The notes under the pieces are model-generated. The model saw only the letters and a program-made list of their open reading frames with translations. It was not told the origin of the DNA and searched no databases. Both the position numbers and the translations under genes were made by a program. Below, in pieces: positions 35,358-43,397 of a stretch of 64,000 bases of DNA; position 1 is the stretch's first letter, and every line of letters starts with the position of its first letter. The DNA lies in assembly GCA_031291095.1 (NCBI GenBank), contig JARLJR010000124.1, positions 26,894 through 90,893 of the forward strand, read 5' to 3'. This DNA comes from Legionella sp. (GTDB lineage Bacteria; Pseudomonadota; Gammaproteobacteria; Legionellales; Legionellaceae).

Positions 35358-36215
35358 TTAATTAATATATAACATCTCATCCTCTAACAATGTTTCTAAA
35401 CCGTCACTACCATTTTCATCTTTATGCTCATGAACAGGTGGAAAATTAAGCGCTGGAGCTGGATTTTTTAATGCATCAGTTAAGCTAATAAACTTGTATC
35501 CATTTTTTTGATACATTTCAAGCACATCACCTAACAAATAGCTATTAAGTAAATTAGCATGAATAAGTAATATTTGCTTGCCATTTCTCCCTTCACTTTT
35601 TTTCTCTGCTAAAAGAGTTTGCTTCCAAATGAAGGCTAAATAACGCGATTTTAATTTTTGAATATAGGCTACACGTGCACGAAAAGGCACTCCATACGCC
35701 ATTTTATTAAATTCATAATCTTTACTATCAATCGTCACTGGAGCAATGATGTAGTGATGCTCACTCAGATAATCATAAACCTTTTGTTTGGTCTTTTTAT
35801 TCCCTTCAGCCAAATAAGGATAACGAAAATACTTAGGCTCCGTCATAATAGGAGCAAGAATCTTATCAGCACGCTCAACATCTCCAATGTATTTCTCAGC
35901 ACTCATTTGATTCAAGTTATAATGCGAATAAGTGTGATTTCCCAGCATGAATCCTGCCTGACGAAATTGTTCGAGAAATTCCCATTGCCCTTTTTCAATC
36001 GCACCTGCAATAACAAAACCTGTGGCAGGAACTTTATATTTTTGGAATGTTTGTACGATTTGTGTAAAACGCTCCGTGGATCGTTGTTTATTGCCAGGCG
36101 TATTCATTTGCGAAGCAACCAGGGGTAAATCATCTATAGTAATGGCAATTTCTTTATCTTGCGCACTACATATAGAAGAAAATAAGAGCGTGAATAAAAA
36201 TAATATCCTTAGCAT
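35358..36215 (-). CDS. Exported polysaccharide deacetylase
   Basis: A signal peptide (residues 1-18, cleaved near CSA-QD) precedes a NodB-type domain. Motif 1 is ITIDDLP (D28, D29) and motif 2 is GNHTYSHYN with metal ligands H94 and H98; RYPYLAEGN carries the motif 3 Arg. Such enzymes remove N-acetyl groups from glycans by a metal-dependent mechanism; peptidoglycan or chitin-like substrates are possible. The length of 285 residues is normal. It should act in the periplasm. It heads a two-gene unit with the small membrane protein downstream. Confidence 0.88.
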   Translation of the reverse strand: MLRILFLFTLLFSSICSAQDKEIAITIDDLPLVASQMNTPGNKQRSTERFTQIVQTFQKYKVPATGFVIAGAIEKGQWEFLEQFRQAGFMLGNHTYSHYNLNQMSAEKYIGDVERADKILAPIMTEPKYFRYPYLAEGNKKTKQKVYDYLSEHHYIIAPVTIDSKDYEFNKMAYGVPFRARVAYIQKLKSRYLAFIWKQTLLAEKKSEGRNGKQILLIHANLLNSYLLGDVLEMYQKNGYKFISLTDALKNPAPALNFPPVHEHKDENGSDGLETLLEDEMLYIN

Positions 36216-36263
36216 TGATGTTCCTTATCGTTTAAACAGTCCCTATATTAACCTAAAATTTTA

Positions 36264-36824
36264 TTAAGCTAAATTAAACTCTGCTAAAGTGCAATATAAA
36301 CGCCCTCCTTGTGCAGGCCGACTTTCAATAAGATAAATTTTATCAATTAAAACAGGAGAGATAGTAGTGTTCTTAATTTGTTTTATCCAGCCTTGAGATA
36401 GATTATGTCTTTGGACTCTCCCCATGGACATATGCCCTCGAAATGGACGAGTTTCAACAGAACATCCCAATTCAACAAGAATCGGGTTGATGCACTCAGA
36501 CAATTGCTTTAGTGTTTTCTGGGGCTCCACAGATAACGAAAGTATTTTAGGATGATCCAGGCTTGGAAACCACTCCAGAGGACCTAAGTGCAACCAAAAT
36601 GAAGGCTGGTTTTTCACCAAAATAGTGGCCCGCTCAATGAGCACGGCTATCTGCTCTTGCGGAATTGCATTGATAAATTGCAAGGTACAATGTAAATTCT
36701 CTAAACCAATCCATCTTAACGTTTTCTTTGGAAATACCGGTCGAGCAAGCTCCAAAATACGTCTTAATGGCTCGTGTATGGATTTAGGTGGACGAATGGC
36801 GAAAAAAACACGCACTGTATTCAT
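36264..36824 (-). CDS. thpR: RNA 2',3'-cyclic phosphodiesterase / 2'-5' RNA ligase
   Basis: A 2H phosphoesterase with both His-x-Thr/Ser motifs: HCTL (H45, T47) in ENLHCTLQFI, and HMSM in RPFRGHMSMGR. The start was set at the ATG at 36824, which is preceded by AAAGGGAATA; six further upstream codons lack a ribosome-binding site. The resulting 186 residues match the ThpR/LigT family (about 180). The second motif has Ser instead of the more common Thr, an allowed variant. Cytosolic RNA processing enzyme; biological role unclear in bacteria. Confidence 0.88.
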   Translation of the reverse strand: MNTVRVFFAIRPPKSIHEPLRRILELARPVFPKKTLRWIGLENLHCTLQFINAIPQEQIAVLIERATILVKNQPSFWLHLGPLEWFPSLDHPKILSLSVEPQKTLKQLSECINPILVELGCSVETRPFRGHMSMGRVQRHNLSQGWIKQIKNTTISPVLIDKIYLIESRPAQGGRLYCTLAEFNLA

Positions 36825-36948
36825 TATTCCCTTTCTGACCAAATGTTCATTTATTACTAGAAGTATATCGCTTAAAATACAAGTACACGTGCCCGGTTAG
36901 TGGCGCGTCATTAACACAGACTTAAAAATAATAATTAATGGAGCTTTT

Positions 36949-37341
36949 ATGAAATTCAGTACCAAATTATCACTATTAGCCGGAGCCTTAATCTTCGCAG
37001 GTTCCTCTTTTGCTGATCCAGTATGTCCAGATCTCAAAGAAATTCAATTAGGTGGATTCTCTGTAGCCTTTGGTACTGCAAATCATTATTTCACTTATAA
37101 GCTTAGTAATTATAATACCGATACAAGTTGGGGCTTTATCATGGGGCCATTTGCAGTCCCTACCCGTGAAGCCGCTTTAGAAGCAGCATATTCCGCCTTG
37201 AGCAGCATGAATGGGTCAGGTATTTATTATCATGAGTGCATTTATAGCACCGGGATTTCTGATCTTTATGCCATTGCCATCCAAGATCCTATCGTGATTC
37301 CTGAAAAACTGAAAGAATCAATAAAAAGCTTAATGCAGTAG
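36949..37341 (+). CDS. Small secreted protein, Legionella-type
   Basis: 130 residues with a clear signal peptide (AGALIFAGSSFA-DP). The mature protein has two Cys (in VCPDL and HECIY) that could pair in the periplasm, and a sequence style (CPDLKEIQLGG...WGFIMGP) like small exported proteins common in Legionella, possibly of the DUF4949 group, though I cannot confirm that. The ATG has a weak GGAG upstream. No neighbour suggests a function. Confidence 0.65.
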   Translation: MKFSTKLSLLAGALIFAGSSFADPVCPDLKEIQLGGFSVAFGTANHYFTYKLSNYNTDTSWGFIMGPFAVPTREAALEAAYSALSSMNGSGIYYHECIYSTGISDLYAIAIQDPIVIPEKLKESIKSLMQ

Positions 37342-37366
37342 ATTGAGAGTGGGCCTGAAAAATTCT

Positions 37367-37507
37367 CGTCATTGCGAACGAAGTGAAGCAACCCAGGGTT
37401 CTGTGCCTCGAACTCCGAGGTTGAAGAAAAATTTGTAATATTTGGAGGAGCCGCAACCCGTATTAGCACAGCGCCATACGGGAGCGAAGCCCGATCTCTT
37501 ATGGCGC
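37367..37507. repeat. Remnants of dispersed repeats
   Basis: CGTCATTGCGAACGAAGTGAAGCAA (37367-37391, quoted in two parts: CGTCATTGCGAA and CGAAGTGAAGCAA) is a half copy of a repeat spread in many bacterial genomes. A second palindrome, GCGCCATA / TATGGCGC, spans 37471-37507. The stretch holds no gene. Confidence 0.5.
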
Positions 37508-37525
37508 AGTGCCTCATCCAAGCTT

Positions 37526-40500
37526 TTAATCCGGCAAAGACATCAAACTCGCATTTCCACCCGCTGCGGTCGTATCTACCGTATAAGTACGCTCATGGCA
37601 CAGTCTAATCAAGTAATTCGGCCCACCTGCTTTAGGACCAGTACCTGATAAGCCCTCACCACCAAAAGGCTGCAAACCAACCACAGCTCCAGTCATATTA
37701 CGGTTTACATAACAATTTCCAGCATGGACACGCTTTCTGATGTACTCAACCGTTTCATCAATACGGCTATGAATTCCTAAAGTTAAGCCATAACCAGTCG
37801 CATTAATTTGCTCAATAACCTTATCCAAATCTTTGCGTTTAAACTTAACCACATGCAATACAGGACCAAATACCTCTTTTTCCAAAGAGTCAATGCTATC
37901 AAGAGCAAGTGCTGTTGGTGGCATAAAATATCCCGACTCCAATGACTCATTCAAGCGGCACTGGTAAATCACCTCATGACGTTTCTTCATATTGTCCACA
38001 TGAGCTTTAAGCACAGATAAAGCGGGTTTATCAATCACCGGACCCACATCAGTAACTAACCATTGTGGTTCTCCAACAACTAACTCCTCCATGGCTCCTT
38101 TCAACAGTGCTACAGTGCGTGGATAAACTTCCTCTTGAACAAACAGCACGCGTAATGCAGAACAACGCTGCCCTGCACTCCCAAATGCCGAGTTCACTGC
38201 GTCGACAACAACCTGCTCCAATAATGCAGATGAGTCAACCAGCATCGCATTTTGACCACCCGTTTCAGCAACTAATGGAATAATTTCTCCACCGCGTGTA
38301 GCTAAAGTACGATTAATTAAATTCGCAGTATCTGTAGAACCAGTAAACAAGACTGCCTTAATTCGTTTATCAGCAACTAAAGCTGCTCCAACAGTTTCAC
38401 CATCCCCAGGAAGCAATTGTATTGCGCCAACAGGAACGCCAGCCTGATGCATTAATTTCACAGCCAACGCAGCAATCAATGGAGTTTGTTCTGCTGGTTT
38501 TGCAATGACACAGTTACCTGTAACCAGTGCCGCAACCACCTGACCAGTAAAGATTGCTAATGGAAAGTTCCAAGGGCTAATGCATAGTACCGTACCACGT
38601 GGATGTAAGCTTAGTTCATTTAGCTCACCTGTATATCCAGTCAAACGCGTTGGCATTAAAATTTCTTGAGCTAAGGTGGCATAATAACGGCAAAAATCGA
38701 TCGCTTCGCGTAGTTCTGCGATTCCATCATTAAGCGTTTTTCCAGCCTCAAGACAAGCAAGAGCTAAAAATTCAGCACCTTGCTCTTGTAATAAATCAGC
38801 ATAACGATTCAAACAAGCAGCGCGCTCTGAAACAGGTGTTTCAGCCCAAGTCGAAAATGTAGTCGCCGCGGCGGATAGGGCTTTTTCCACATCATTGGCT
38901 GAAGCAGTCTGCACCATACCTACAACACGCTCAGCCTGCTGTGGTGAACGTACCTTTTGCGCTTCTCTTGGCTCCGGAGTGCCAGCAATAATGGGACCTG
39001 CAGTCCATTGTTTTCCAGTGAAACCAGCTAAGATTTCCTGCAGTTGAGCGCGATCAGAACGGTTACTAAAATCAATACCTTGAGAGTTTTTGCGTGGAGC
39101 AAAAATATCCTTGGGCAACGGAATATTTTTATTAATTCGTCCAAACAAAGAACGTGCTTTGGCTACCGGATCTTCAACTAAAGAATCAATAGGCGCATTA
39201 TCATCAACAATACGATTCACAAAGGATGAGTTCGCCCCATTTTCTAACAAACGGCGTACTAAATAAGGAAGTAAATCTTCATGACTTCCTACGGGAGCAT
39301 AAATACGGCAAGCAATTCCATGGCAATTCGCAGGAACGACTTGTTGATAAAGCTCACCTCCCATTCCATGCAAACATTGAAATTCAAAGTCACGATAACT
39401 TCCAGTAATATTTAGAATCATCGCTACCGAATACGCATTATGCGTTGCAAACTGAGGATAAATAGCATCCGTCATCGTTAGTATTTTTTTAGCACACGCT
39501 TGGAAAGATACATCGGTAAACACTTTTCGAGTAAATACAGGATATTCTGTAAGTCCCTGCATTTGAGATTTTTTAATTTCACTATCCCAATAAGCACCTT
39601 TAATCAAACGCACCATTATTCGGCGTTTCTTGCTACGAGCTAAAGCAGCAACCCAGTCTAATACATAAAAGGCTCTTTTTTGATAGGATTGTACTGCCAA
39701 TCCAAAGCCATTCCATCCGTCCAAACTGTCATCAACAAAAACCCGCTCCATTACATCAAGAGACAGATCCAAACGCTCAGACTCTTCAGCATCAATGGTT
39801 AATCCTATCCCATATTCTTTTGCTAAACGCGCAAGCGCTAAGAGTTTGGGCGGTAACTCAGCCATGACACGGTCATATTGGCTTTCATTATAGCGTGGAT
39901 GTAATGCAGATAATTTAATTGAGATTCCGGGACGTCGATAAACATCAGAGTTTTTCTCTGCGTCTTTGCCAATCGCTTCGATTGCATCTCGGTATGCTTC
40001 AAAATAGCGTGCTGCATCAACGGTAGTTAAAGCGGCCTCTCCTAACATATCATAAGAAAAACGGTAACCTATCGCCTCTTTCTTTTTAGCGCGAGTCAGT
40101 GCTTCTTTGATTGTGCGTCCTTTCACAAATTGCTTACTCATGATCCGCATCGCTTTATCAACAGCAGTCCGTACTACTGCCTCGCTACTGCGATTAACCA
40201 CTTTCATTAGGGACTTGGTCAAGGTGTTTTCTGCTTTTTCAGGAGTTAATACTTTTCCAGTTAACATTAAAGCCCAAGTTGTCGCATTAACAAAAAAAGA
40301 ATCGCTCTGGCCTATATGAGACTTCCAATTACCACCGGCCAGCTTATCTTTAATCAAATTATCGATTGTTGCACTATCAGGCACACGCAATAAGGCTTCT
40401 GCCAAACACATTAAAGCGATCCCTTCCTCACTGGATAAAGCATATTCAGTTAAAAAGGAATCGATACCTGTACTTTTTTTACGATCGGAGCGTACGGACT

Positions 40501-40663
40501 CAACTAATTTAGTTGCACTGTCTTTAATTGCCGCTAATTGTGATGCATCTAAATCTGCTTTATCACAAAGCTCTGTTATCAACGATAACTCATCACCGCG
40601 ATAAGCATGATTAATAGCAGCGCGTAACCCTTCTGGTAATTGTATGGTCTGCTTTTCAAGCAT
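37526..40663 (-). CDS. putA: Bifunctional proline dehydrogenase / P5C dehydrogenase
   Basis: Oxidises proline to glutamate in two steps. The N-terminal half is the FAD-dependent proline dehydrogenase barrel (ISIKLSALHPRY, TIDAEESERLD, RLIKGAYWDSEIK, ATHNAYSVA); the C-terminal half is an aldehyde dehydrogenase with catalytic Cys in AGQRCSALRV and the base in VAETGGQNAM. The 1045 residues make it a short-type PutA: it lacks the N-terminal ribbon-helix-helix repressor domain of E. coli PutA (1320), so it should not repress its own gene. It is peripheral to the inner membrane, feeding electrons to quinone. No putP permease is adjacent. Confidence 0.96.
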   Translation of the reverse strand: MLEKQTIQLPEGLRAAINHAYRGDELSLITELCDKADLDASQLAAIKDSATKLVESVRSDRKKSTGIDSFLTEYALSSEEGIALMCLAEALLRVPDSATIDNLIKDKLAGGNWKSHIGQSDSFFVNATTWALMLTGKVLTPEKAENTLTKSLMKVVNRSSEAVVRTAVDKAMRIMSKQFVKGRTIKEALTRAKKKEAIGYRFSYDMLGEAALTTVDAARYFEAYRDAIEAIGKDAEKNSDVYRRPGISIKLSALHPRYNESQYDRVMAELPPKLLALARLAKEYGIGLTIDAEESERLDLSLDVMERVFVDDSLDGWNGFGLAVQSYQKRAFYVLDWVAALARSKKRRIMVRLIKGAYWDSEIKKSQMQGLTEYPVFTRKVFTDVSFQACAKKILTMTDAIYPQFATHNAYSVAMILNITGSYRDFEFQCLHGMGGELYQQVVPANCHGIACRIYAPVGSHEDLLPYLVRRLLENGANSSFVNRIVDDNAPIDSLVEDPVAKARSLFGRINKNIPLPKDIFAPRKNSQGIDFSNRSDRAQLQEILAGFTGKQWTAGPIIAGTPEPREAQKVRSPQQAERVVGMVQTASANDVEKALSAAATTFSTWAETPVSERAACLNRYADLLQEQGAEFLALACLEAGKTLNDGIAELREAIDFCRYYATLAQEILMPTRLTGYTGELNELSLHPRGTVLCISPWNFPLAIFTGQVVAALVTGNCVIAKPAEQTPLIAALAVKLMHQAGVPVGAIQLLPGDGETVGAALVADKRIKAVLFTGSTDTANLINRTLATRGGEIIPLVAETGGQNAMLVDSSALLEQVVVDAVNSAFGSAGQRCSALRVLFVQEEVYPRTVALLKGAMEELVVGEPQWLVTDVGPVIDKPALSVLKAHVDNMKKRHEVIYQCRLNESLESGYFMPPTALALDSIDSLEKEVFGPVLHVVKFKRKDLDKVIEQINATGYGLTLGIHSRIDETVEYIRKRVHAGNCYVNRNMTGAVVGLQPFGGEGLSGTGPKAGGPNYLIRLCHERTYTVDTTAAGGNASLMSLPD

Positions 40664-40806
40664 AGTATTCTCCGAACTAAAAATAACAACGGGACATCAT
40701 AGATGAGCCCCAGGAAAAAGGGAATGATTCACTTCAGTTTTGCGACATTATATGATTTTTAGCCGCATCAATAAAGCAACAACTGTGCCAAATTTAATGT
40801 AAACGT

Positions 40807-40889
40807 TGTGTAAATTATAATCTATTTTGTGTAATTTAAAACAAAATGAACTATTAGTTAACCTGAGATCTGTGTAAATTTTGCACAGA
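40807..40889. promoter_or_regulatory. Three TGTGTAA(A)TT direct repeats upstream of putA
   Basis: TGTGTAAATT at 40807, TGTGTAATTT at 40828 and TGTGTAAATT at 40871 are spaced 21 and 43 bases apart, close to two and four DNA turns. The third lies in a palindrome (TCTGTG / CACAGA, 40869-40889). They lie between putA and the divergent L,D-transpeptidase gene in a stretch of about 400 bases (40664-41066) with no credible gene, and may be binding sites of an unknown regulator. Confidence 0.4.
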
Positions 40890-41066
40890 AAGCCCGGTAA
40901 TTGTTTCATACTCTTTTTGCTTACTTTGCTAAGCCCCTGAATTGAATAATATTCCACCCTTATGGACAAGGAAAGATCTTGTGATTTTACAATTGCCTCA
41001 ATTGTTAATATAATTACCGTTTTTTTAAGAGCCAATAACGGTGATTTTATAAGAATAGGGAGCTGT

Positions 41067-41744
41067 ATGAATACATTATTAACTCTAATTTCAACCGTCC
41101 TGTTAACCGGTAATTTAACATCGAGTACCCCGTCTTTTGCACACACAGAAACAGATATAAACTCCAAACTCCAACACCTGGCATCGAAAGCGCCAAGGTT
41201 AAATAAAAGGGTCTTAAAACTTGCGTTAACCGCATACACCAATGCGGACAGAAAAGGTGCCGTAAAGAAGCCCGTACTTACAGTAATTGATTACTCATTG
41301 CCTTCAAATAAAGAACGTATGTGGGTATTTGATCTCAACTCCGAACGCTTATTGTATAACACTTATGTTGCTCATGGCAGAAACTCAGGGGGCAACACGG
41401 CAACTCATTTTTCAAACACAAACTCAAGTAAGCAATCCAGTCTAGGTACCTACATTACTAAAGGAACCTATATCGGTCACAAAGGATACTCATTAAATCT
41501 GCAAGGATTAGATAAAGGCTTCAATGACAATGCATACAACCGACGCGTGGTAATGCATGGCGCCTGGTATATGGATCCCGGCTTCATTCGCAAATCGGGC
41601 CGCGCTGGCTTATCTTGGGGATGCCCTGCAATCTCTGAAAAATTAGCAAAGCCTGTAATTAATACCATTAAAAATGGTTCTGTTATCTTTGCTTACTTCC
41701 CTGATAAGAACTTCTTATCTCGCTCAGGCTATCTAGTCGCTTAA
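41067..41744 (+). CDS. Murein L,D-transpeptidase catalytic-domain protein (YkuD_2 type)
   Basis: A signal peptide (MNTLLTLISTVLLTGN then FA-HT) precedes a 200-residue domain with RMWVFDLNSERLLYNTYVAHG, the His region VVMHGAWYMDP and the Cys motif LSWGCPAIS, which is the active-site arrangement of the YkuD_2 family. The ATG at 41067 was chosen because AGGGAG lies a few bases upstream and a proper signal peptide then follows; the frame extends 35 codons upstream without one. It should act on peptidoglycan in the periplasm. A strong bidirectional terminator follows. Confidence 0.88.
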   Translation: MNTLLTLISTVLLTGNLTSSTPSFAHTETDINSKLQHLASKAPRLNKRVLKLALTAYTNADRKGAVKKPVLTVIDYSLPSNKERMWVFDLNSERLLYNTYVAHGRNSGGNTATHFSNTNSSKQSSLGTYITKGTYIGHKGYSLNLQGLDKGFNDNAYNRRVVMHGAWYMDPGFIRKSGRAGLSWGCPAISEKLAKPVINTIKNGSVIFAYFPDKNFLSRSGYLVA

Positions 41745-41762
41745 GAAATTATTTGTTAAAAT

Positions 41763-41792
41763 AAAAAAGCCAGGTTTTAACCTGGCTTTTTT
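41763..41792. terminator. Strong bidirectional intrinsic terminator
   Basis: Perfect stem AAAAAAGCCAGGTT / AACCTGGCTTTTTT with a 2-nt centre: a GC-rich stem flanked by A-runs and T-runs on both strands. It serves the L,D-transpeptidase gene on + and the Rsm-like RNA on -. Confidence 0.9.
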
Positions 41793-41893
41793 CGCAGTCA
41801 TCCGTATAAGAACGTCTAGTCCTTATAAGTCATCCCTGACAAAATCAAATCCGTTTGATTTCAAGATCCATTTGTATGACTTTCATTTCCCTA
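41763..41893 (-). ncRNA. RsmY/RsmZ-like CsrA-sequestering small RNA
   Basis: Read on the minus strand, about 130 bases hold six GGA motifs (complement of TCC at 41888, 41867, 41850, 41833, 41820 and 41801) in an otherwise A/U-rich RNA, ending at the strong terminator. One GGA sits exactly in the loop of a perfect 8-bp hairpin (AAATCAAA-CGGA-TTTGATTT, 41842-41861), the textbook CsrA-binding arrangement. A LetA-box match lies about 180 bases upstream. Known biology: LetA activates RsmY and RsmZ, which titrate CsrA and switch Legionella to transmissive phase. Which of the two this is cannot be told, and the 5' end is approximate. Confidence 0.75.
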
Positions 41894-42073
41894 TAAGCCA
41901 TGTATTGAATTTAGCAATTGTGATAACGAAGTGCAAGCATCAAAAAATATAAAAAAATATTAATTTTTATTTAAAATTTTATTAAAGATTAATAAAACCC
42001 CTTATAAAACAAGAAGTTATTTTGCCCGATAAATTCACAGACAAGCGATATCGGCTATTTTCTACGCACATAT

Positions 42074-42087
42074 TGAGAGATTTCTTA
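42074..42087. promoter_or_regulatory. LetA-box-like palindrome
   Basis: TGAGAGATTTCTTA matches the LetA-binding consensus TNAGAAATTTCTNA at all but one defined position. It lies between the Rsm-like RNA (minus strand) and the ProQ-domain gene (plus strand), about 180 bases from the inferred RNA start, similar to the GacA upstream site in pseudomonads. Confidence 0.65.
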
Positions 42088-42218
42088 CAAATTATTGAGC
42101 AATAAGGTCTTTTTTGTTCTACAATTTAACAATAAATTTTGGTTAAGTTGCACACAAAGCTTGATTCTGTCCTCGGATATGGTAGCTTATTCGGCAAATG
42201 ATAACGCTTTAGAGCAAA

Positions 42219-42596
42219 ATGATGGATAAGCAACAACAAATCGCAATAAAAAAAGATAAGCTGCAAATTATAGATTGGTTAATCGAACACTTCCCCAGTG
42301 CCTTCTTTAAAAAGGGAAGCCAGATTAAACCGCTAAAAATTGGAATCTTTGACGACATAATTGATTTTTATGAGCGGCTGGATTCTCCTCCATTTAGTAA
42401 AAAAGCACTTCGTGAAGCATTAAGCTATTACAGTGCCTCTCCTGCTTATTTAAGCTGCCAAAAAGAAAACACGGCCCGTGTGGACATCTATGGAAATGAA
42501 GTGGATGTAGTGACAACGGAACAGGCTAAGTATGCGTACCAGAGATTTCAGGAACGTTATAATAAGAAGAAGGATACAGAACAAGCGCATAGCTAG
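42219..42596 (+). CDS. ProQ/FinO-domain RNA-binding protein
   Basis: A 125-residue protein made almost only of a ProQ/FinO domain: IDWLIEHFPSAFFKKGSQIKPLKIGIFDDI, then SKKALREALSYYSASPAYL, and the conserved YxxxCQKENTARVDIYG region. Such domains bind structured RNAs, mainly terminator hairpins of small RNAs and mRNA 3' ends, and act as RNA chaperones. It has no long N- or C-terminal extension; only a short Lys-rich tail. Legionella RocC, the competence repressor, belongs to this family but is longer. The start is the first of two adjacent ATGs; no strong ribosome-binding site precedes it. Confidence 0.9.
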   Translation: MMDKQQQIAIKKDKLQIIDWLIEHFPSAFFKKGSQIKPLKIGIFDDIIDFYERLDSPPFSKKALREALSYYSASPAYLSCQKENTARVDIYGNEVDVVTTEQAKYAYQRFQERYNKKKDTEQAHS

Positions 42597-42618
42597 TTAA
42601 CTGGAATGGAATCAAGAC

Positions 42619-42691
42619 GTAGGCTGGGCTGTAAAGCCCAGCAAACACAGCTCGTGCTGCTCCCAATGTCGGGCTTTACAGCCCAGCCTAC
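42619..42691. repeat. Long perfect inverted repeat (21-bp arms)
   Basis: GTAGGCTGGGCTGTAAAGCC+C and its exact complement form 21-bp arms around a 31-base loop, between the convergent ProQ-domain and ubiG genes. It is probably a dispersed repeat that also terminates both transcripts. Confidence 0.7.
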
Positions 42692-42692
42692 A

Positions 42693-43397
42693 TTAGGATG
42701 AGGAATCAGGGATGCTCAAAGCCACCAAATAGTTCACCTGCACATCAGTCCCTAACGAGGCAGTTCTCAAAATAGGGTTGTAATCCATCCCCTTCATATC
42801 CACTAAATTAAAATCAAAAGACCGTGCCATAGCAATCAACTCACTAGGTTTTATAAATTTGTTGTAATCATGCGTTTGTCTCGGCAGCAGATTCAATATA
42901 TATTCAGCTGCAATGATTGCGCTTGCATAGGCCTTTAAGGTACGGCTAATCGTTGATAAAAACAAAAATCCATTAGGCTTAAGTAATCGTTTACAATGCT
43001 CGAAAACCATATGCGGATTCTCTACATGCTCCAACATTTCCATGCAGGTGATCACGTCATAACGTGTGTCTTCATACTGTTCAATAGGGGTACAAAAGTA
43101 GTCGATTGATAGATTATTGTCTTTCGCATGCTCTTGAGCGGTATGAATAGCATCTTGCTCCGCATCAATACCTGTAACCTTCGCTCCTGATTTTGCCAGT
43201 GCTTCGCATAAAATCCCACCACCACAGCCCACATCCAAAACAGTGGCTCCCTCTAAGGTGACATGCTGAGCAATAAACTCTAATCGAATCCCATTAATAT
43301 CATGTAGGGTTTTTAATGGCCCCTCAGGATTCCACCAGTGTTTCGCATGTTGAGCAAATTTATTTACTTCCTCTGCATTAATAGTTGATTTATTCAT
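42693..43397 (-). CDS. ubiG: Ubiquinone biosynthesis O-methyltransferase
   Basis: A class I SAM methyltransferase that performs both O-methylations in ubiquinone synthesis. The SAM-binding motif is ATVLDVGCGGGILCEALA, followed by VTGIDAEQDAI and ITCMEMLEHVENP, and the UbiG-typical N-terminus NKFAQHAKHWWNPEGPLKTLH and SRTLKAYASAIIAAEYIL are present. The length of 234 residues is normal (E. coli 240). Its start overlaps the stop of the upstream UDG-like gene by four bases (ATGA), so the two are translationally coupled. Confidence 0.95.
   Translation of the reverse strand: MNKSTINAEEVNKFAQHAKHWWNPEGPLKTLHDINGIRLEFIAQHVTLEGATVLDVGCGGGILCEALAKSGAKVTGIDAEQDAIHTAQEHAKDNNLSIDYFCTPIEQYEDTRYDVITCMEMLEHVENPHMVFEHCKRLLKPNGFLFLSTISRTLKAYASAIIAAEYILNLLPRQTHDYNKFIKPSELIAMARSFDFNLVDMKGMDYNPILRTASLGTDVQVNYLVALSIPDSSS

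Noticed and set aside
40748-41242. A 164-codon open frame on the minus strand upstream of putA
   Set aside because: It overlaps the signal-peptide region of the L,D-transpeptidase on the other strand, has low-complexity composition, no ribosome-binding site and no recognisable domain.
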